64,000 nt of DNA from Aquamicrobium lusatiense (GTDB lineage: Bacteria > Pseudomonadota > Alphaproteobacteria > Rhizobiales > Rhizobiaceae). Below, piece by piece: positions 61,047-64,000 of the stretch; position 1 is the first letter of the stretch; the number at the start of each line of letters is the position of its first letter. The stretch covers positions 1 to 64,000 of the forward strand of contig NZ_JACHEU010000004.1 of assembly GCF_014201615.1 (NCBI RefSeq). The letters are read 5' to 3'. The position numbers and the translations under genes are program-made. The notes under the pieces were generated by a model. It saw nothing but the letters and a program-made list of their open reading frames with translations. It was not told the DNA's origin and did not search any database.

Positions 61047-62279
61047 ATGGTTGAAAGATGCATCATCGTGGGTGCCGGGCATGGCGGCTCGCAGGCCGCG
61101 GTCAGCCTGCGTCAGGAAGGATATTCCGGCGAGATCGTGCTGGTCAGCGATGAAAAGGACCTGCCGTATCATCGTCCGCCCCTGTCAAAATCCTACCTGA
61201 AGACCCCCGATGCGGAAGGGCTGGTGCTGCGCACGGAGGCCGTCTATCGCGACAATGCCGTAGAGCTGGAACTCGGCATATGTGCCGAACGGATCGATAC
61301 GAGCGGGAAGCGGCTGGTTCTGGCTGGCGGGCGCGAGCTGGAATTCTCCGACCTCGTTCTGGCAACGGGTGCGCGGGCGAGGATGCCCGGGCTTCCCGGC
61401 ATGGATCTCGATGGCGTCGTCACGCTGCGCACCATGGAAGACGCCCGCCGCATTCGTGCGGCGATGCCCCGGGTCGAGAATGTGGTGATTGTCGGCGGCG
61501 GTTTCATCGGCATGGAAATGGCGCATAGCTGCATCGGCCTCGGCAAGTCGGTTACGCTCATCGAAGCTGCGCCGCGGGTGCTTGCCCGTTCGGTCGCGCC
61601 GGTCGTTTCCGCCCATGTCGAGCAGCGCAGCCGATCTGTCGGCATCGACCTGATCACCGGCGCGCAGCTTGCCGCCATCCACGGCGAAAACGGGCGCGTT
61701 GCCGCCGTTTCCACCGCAGACGGCCGTCGTTTCGATGCAGACATGGTTGTGATGGGGATTGGCGCGGTGCCCAATGTGGAACTGGCCGCCGACGCGGGAC
61801 TTGAAATCGCCAACGGCATCGTCGTCGATCCGAACCTGCGCAGCTCCGCAGCGAACATTCACGCCATCGGCGATTGCGTCAGCTTCGATCACCATCAGCT
61901 GGGAACGCGGGTCCGTCTGGAATCGGTGCAGAACGCAACCGACCATGCGCGGCATGTCGCGCTGGCCCTCACCGGGCGCGCACGTCCCTATGCCGAGGTT
62001 GCATGGTTCTGGTCCGATCAGGGCGACATGAAGCTTCAAACCGCCGGGCTGTCAGCCGGTGCGGACAATTGCATCGGATCGGGCGACCCCGAAGCCAACG
62101 CTTTCTCCGTCTATCATTTCAGCGGTCAAAGACTGGTCGCCGTCGATTCCATCAACCGGCCGGCGGATCATATGATCGCGCGCCGGCTTCTTGCAGCCGG
62201 CATCAGCCCCACGGCAGCGGATATCGCGGAAGGCCCCCAACGCCTCAAGCAAATGGCCAGCCCCGCCAGGGCAGGCTGA
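61047..62279 (+). CDS. FAD-dependent ferredoxin reductase
   Basis: The 410-residue protein has an N-terminal FAD site (CIIVGAGHGGSQAAVSLRQE), PYHRPPLSKSYL, an NADH domain (VENVVIVGGGFIGMEMAHSC) and FAD motif ANIHAIGDCVSFD, typical of putidaredoxin/rubredoxin reductases. It should reduce the [2Fe-2S] ferredoxin encoded at 53485-53805. The ATG at 61047 is chosen because GTGGAGG lies just upstream. The oxygenase they would serve is not in the window. Confidence 0.9.
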   Translation: MVERCIIVGAGHGGSQAAVSLRQEGYSGEIVLVSDEKDLPYHRPPLSKSYLKTPDAEGLVLRTEAVYRDNAVELELGICAERIDTSGKRLVLAGGRELEFSDLVLATGARARMPGLPGMDLDGVVTLRTMEDARRIRAAMPRVENVVIVGGGFIGMEMAHSCIGLGKSVTLIEAAPRVLARSVAPVVSAHVEQRSRSVGIDLITGAQLAAIHGENGRVAAVSTADGRRFDADMVVMGIGAVPNVELAADAGLEIANGIVVDPNLRSSAANIHAIGDCVSFDHHQLGTRVRLESVQNATDHARHVALALTGRARPYAEVAWFWSDQGDMKLQTAGLSAGADNCIGSGDPEANAFSVYHFSGQRLVAVDSINRPADHMIARRLLAAGISPTAADIAEGPQRLKQMASPARAG

Positions 62280-62342
62280 GCCCTACACATATTGCGCGGC
62301 TGCCGTGACGGTCGCGGAAACATCATTCGGAGTTCTGTGCAA

Positions 62343-63338
62343 ATGCTTCACTGCCTTATCATCGGCGCGGCCGGCATGCTCGGCGACGGGCTGGCAAAGC
62401 GCCTCGTGAAGGATGGCCAAATCGGCGGCCGCAAGGTCGGGCGGATGACGCTGTTCGACATCGTTGCTGCCAATACGCCTTCAGCTGAAGAAATTGGCGT
62501 AACGGTCGAGACCGGCGATATTTCATTGCCGGAAACGGCGACAGATCTCATCGCATCCCGCCCCGACGTGATCTTCCATCTGGCGGCCATCGTATCGGGC
62601 GAGGCGGAGCGGGATTTCGAGAAAGGCTATCGCATCAATCTGGACGGCACCCGCCATCTGTTCGAGGCTATCCGCAAGGCGCATGAGGCGGATGGCTATT
62701 GCCCGCGCGTGGTCTTCACCTCCTCGCTTGCCGTGTTCGGCTCGCCCCTGCCTGATGTCATCGGCGACGACTACATCATCACGCCGCGCTCCAGCTACGG
62801 CACCCAGAAGGCCATCGGCGAACTGCTTCTGGCCGATTACAGCCGGCGCGGTTTCCTCGATGGTATTGGCATCCGCCTACCCACCATCTGCATTCGCCCG
62901 GGAAAGCCGAATGCGGCGGCTTCCGGCTTCTTCTCCGGTATCCTGCGCGAGCCGCTGGCGGGTCTGCCTGCAACCTTGCCGGTCGACACCTCCGTGCGCC
63001 ACTGGTTCGCCAGCCCGCGCGCGGCGATCGGCTTCATGGCCCATGCCGCGGCGGTCAGCAGCGAGTTGCTGACCGAGCGCCGCAACATGACGATGCCCGG
63101 TGTTTCGGCAACGGTGGCCGATGAGATCGAGGCGCTGCGCACCACGGCCGGTGAGGCCGCAGTTGCCCTCATCCGCCATGAGAAAGACCCGGCCATCGAG
63201 GCGATCATCTCCACCTGGCCGCAGGCATTCGACGCCGGTCAGGCGCTCAGCCTCGGCTTCGAGGCTGACGAGTCGTTCGAAGCCATCGTGCGCGCTTATC
63301 TTGAGGATTACGCACCGGCTGTGGAGCGCGCATCGTGA
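62343..63338 (+). CDS. denD: NAD-dependent epimerase/dehydratase, D-erythronate dehydrogenase-like
   Basis: The 331-residue protein has the Rossmann motif IIGAAGMLGDGLAKRL and the active-site Tyr-x3-Lys in SSYGTQKAIGELL, with FTSSLAVFG and PTICIRPGKPNAAASGFFSG as in D-erythronate dehydrogenase (DenD). DenD oxidises D-erythronate in the four-carbon sugar acid pathway. The start is ATG 62343 or GTG 62337. Its stop overlaps the next gene's GTG start as GTGA. Confidence 0.8.
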   Translation: MLHCLIIGAAGMLGDGLAKRLVKDGQIGGRKVGRMTLFDIVAANTPSAEEIGVTVETGDISLPETATDLIASRPDVIFHLAAIVSGEAERDFEKGYRINLDGTRHLFEAIRKAHEADGYCPRVVFTSSLAVFGSPLPDVIGDDYIITPRSSYGTQKAIGELLLADYSRRGFLDGIGIRLPTICIRPGKPNAAASGFFSGILREPLAGLPATLPVDTSVRHWFASPRAAIGFMAHAAAVSSELLTERRNMTMPGVSATVADEIEALRTTAGEAAVALIRHEKDPAIEAIISTWPQAFDAGQALSLGFEADESFEAIVRAYLEDYAPAVERAS

Positions 63339-64000
63339 GCGCAGCAGTGCAGGACACCACCGTCAGCGGAAAAAACTTCCTTCTGATCGGCCTTGGCGCA
63401 ATGGGCTACGGCATGGGCCGTTCGCTGCTGCGCGCCGGCCTTCGCGTGGACGGCTTTGACCTGAATGCAGAAACGCAGGCACGCTTCCGCACCGAAGCAG
63501 GGCTTGACCGCACGCTGGCAGAAGCTGCAGGCGAAGCGGATGGTGCGATCCTCGTTGTGGTCAACGGCGCACAGACAAGCGAGGCCCTGTTCGGCGCGAA
63601 TGGCCTTGCCGAAAGGCTGAAGCCGGGTGCGGTGGTGATCAGTTGCGCCACCATCGACCCGCAGCAGGCTATCGCTTTCGAGCAACGGCTTGCAGAAAAG
63701 GGCATTCTCTATCTCGATGCCCCGATCTCCGGCGGTTCGGCACGCGCCGCGCAGGGCAAGCTTTCGATCATGGCCTCCGGAAGGCCGGAAGCTTTTGCAA
63801 AAGCTGAGCCTGCGCTGGATGCCATGGCCGAAACCCTGTTCCGGCTGGGCGACAAGGCCGGGCCCGGCTCGGCGATGAAGAGCGTCAACCAGCTTCTGGC
63901 CGGCATTCATATCGCGGCCACCGCGGAAGCCTTTGCCTTCGGCATCGCGCAGGGGCTGGATGCGGACCAGATCATGCAGGTCATTCCCGCCTGCGCGGGC
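63335..64000 (+). CDS. 3-hydroxyisobutyrate/L-threonate dehydrogenase-like protein (partial)
   Basis: The visible 222 residues show the NAD-binding motif FLLIGLGAMGYGMGRSLLRA, the substrate motif DAPISGGSARAAQGKLSIMA and the catalytic Lys region GSAMKSVNQLLAGIHIAATA. These match L-threonate dehydrogenase (LtnD) of the beta-hydroxyacid dehydrogenase family. The GTG at 63335 overlaps the DenD-like stop. The gene is cut by the right edge. The pair points to D-erythronate or L-threonate catabolism. Confidence 0.85.
   Translation, partial: MSAAVQDTTVSGKNFLLIGLGAMGYGMGRSLLRAGLRVDGFDLNAETQARFRTEAGLDRTLAEAAGEADGAILVVVNGAQTSEALFGANGLAERLKPGAVVISCATIDPQQAIAFEQRLAEKGILYLDAPISGGSARAAQGKLSIMASGRPEAFAKAEPALDAMAETLFRLGDKAGPGSAMKSVNQLLAGIHIAATAEAFAFGIAQGLDADQIMQVIPACAG

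Overview
The window reads as a stretch of accessory catabolic chromosome, or large replicon, from a GC-rich alphaproteobacterium, most likely Hyphomicrobiales (Rhizobiales). This rests on gene content (five ABC importers with their binding proteins, BKACE, AtuA/DUF4387, DhaKLM-type PTS, FecIR-heme receptor), many GTG/TTG starts and tight ATGA/GTGA overlaps. No species can be named from sequence alone. No rRNA, tRNA, CRISPR array or phage was seen. The only mobile element is a broken IS481-type transposase.

1-19.3 kb holds acyl-CoA catabolic units: the start of etfB (leaving the left edge), an acyl-CoA dehydrogenase/SDR/amidohydrolase/enoyl-CoA hydratase/ADP-forming acyl-CoA ligase operon, an opposing PaaK-like ligase plus acyl-CoA dehydrogenase pair, an acetoacetate-decarboxylase-like/SDR pair, a cupin-XRE regulator, and an acyl-CoA dehydrogenase/hydratase/BKACE/FMN-reductase operon leading into a PotABCD-like importer. 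A near-identical 20-bp motif lies before four of these units, so they look like one regulon.

19.4-30.6 kb has an IS481 remnant and an AT-rich control region. These precede a co-directional 12-gene block: a cucumopine-synthase-like helical protein and a DUF3830 protein, a branched-chain-amino-acid-type ABC importer with a fused permease, DhaL, DhaM, HPr, enzyme I, a small DNA-binding-like protein and DhaK. This self-contained phosphorelay joined to an ABC importer and opine-synthase-like genes is the best candidate for an undescribed system.

31.1-37.6 kb has an Fbp-type ABC importer and a GntR regulator, divergent from an AtuA/DUF4387 pair, with two palindromic operators between them. 38.3-42.7 kb is a FecI/FecR/TonB heme-receptor locus with two matching ECF-type promoters. 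42.9-53.2 kb has a LysR regulator divergent from a second ADP-forming acyl-CoA ligase, a TauABC-like importer, an enoyl-CoA hydratase, a ThDP enzyme, an AcuI-like reductase and a RidA protein.

53.5-60.7 kb (minus strand) is a creatininase-family/ABC importer/cytosine-deaminase-like/FAD-oxidase/TetR/[2Fe-2S] ferredoxin operon. It is divergent from a ferredoxin reductase, with a palindromic operator candidate between them. The reductase is followed by D-erythronate-dehydrogenase-like and threonate-dehydrogenase-like genes, the last cut by the right edge. Functions rest on motif recognition and context; no database search was possible.
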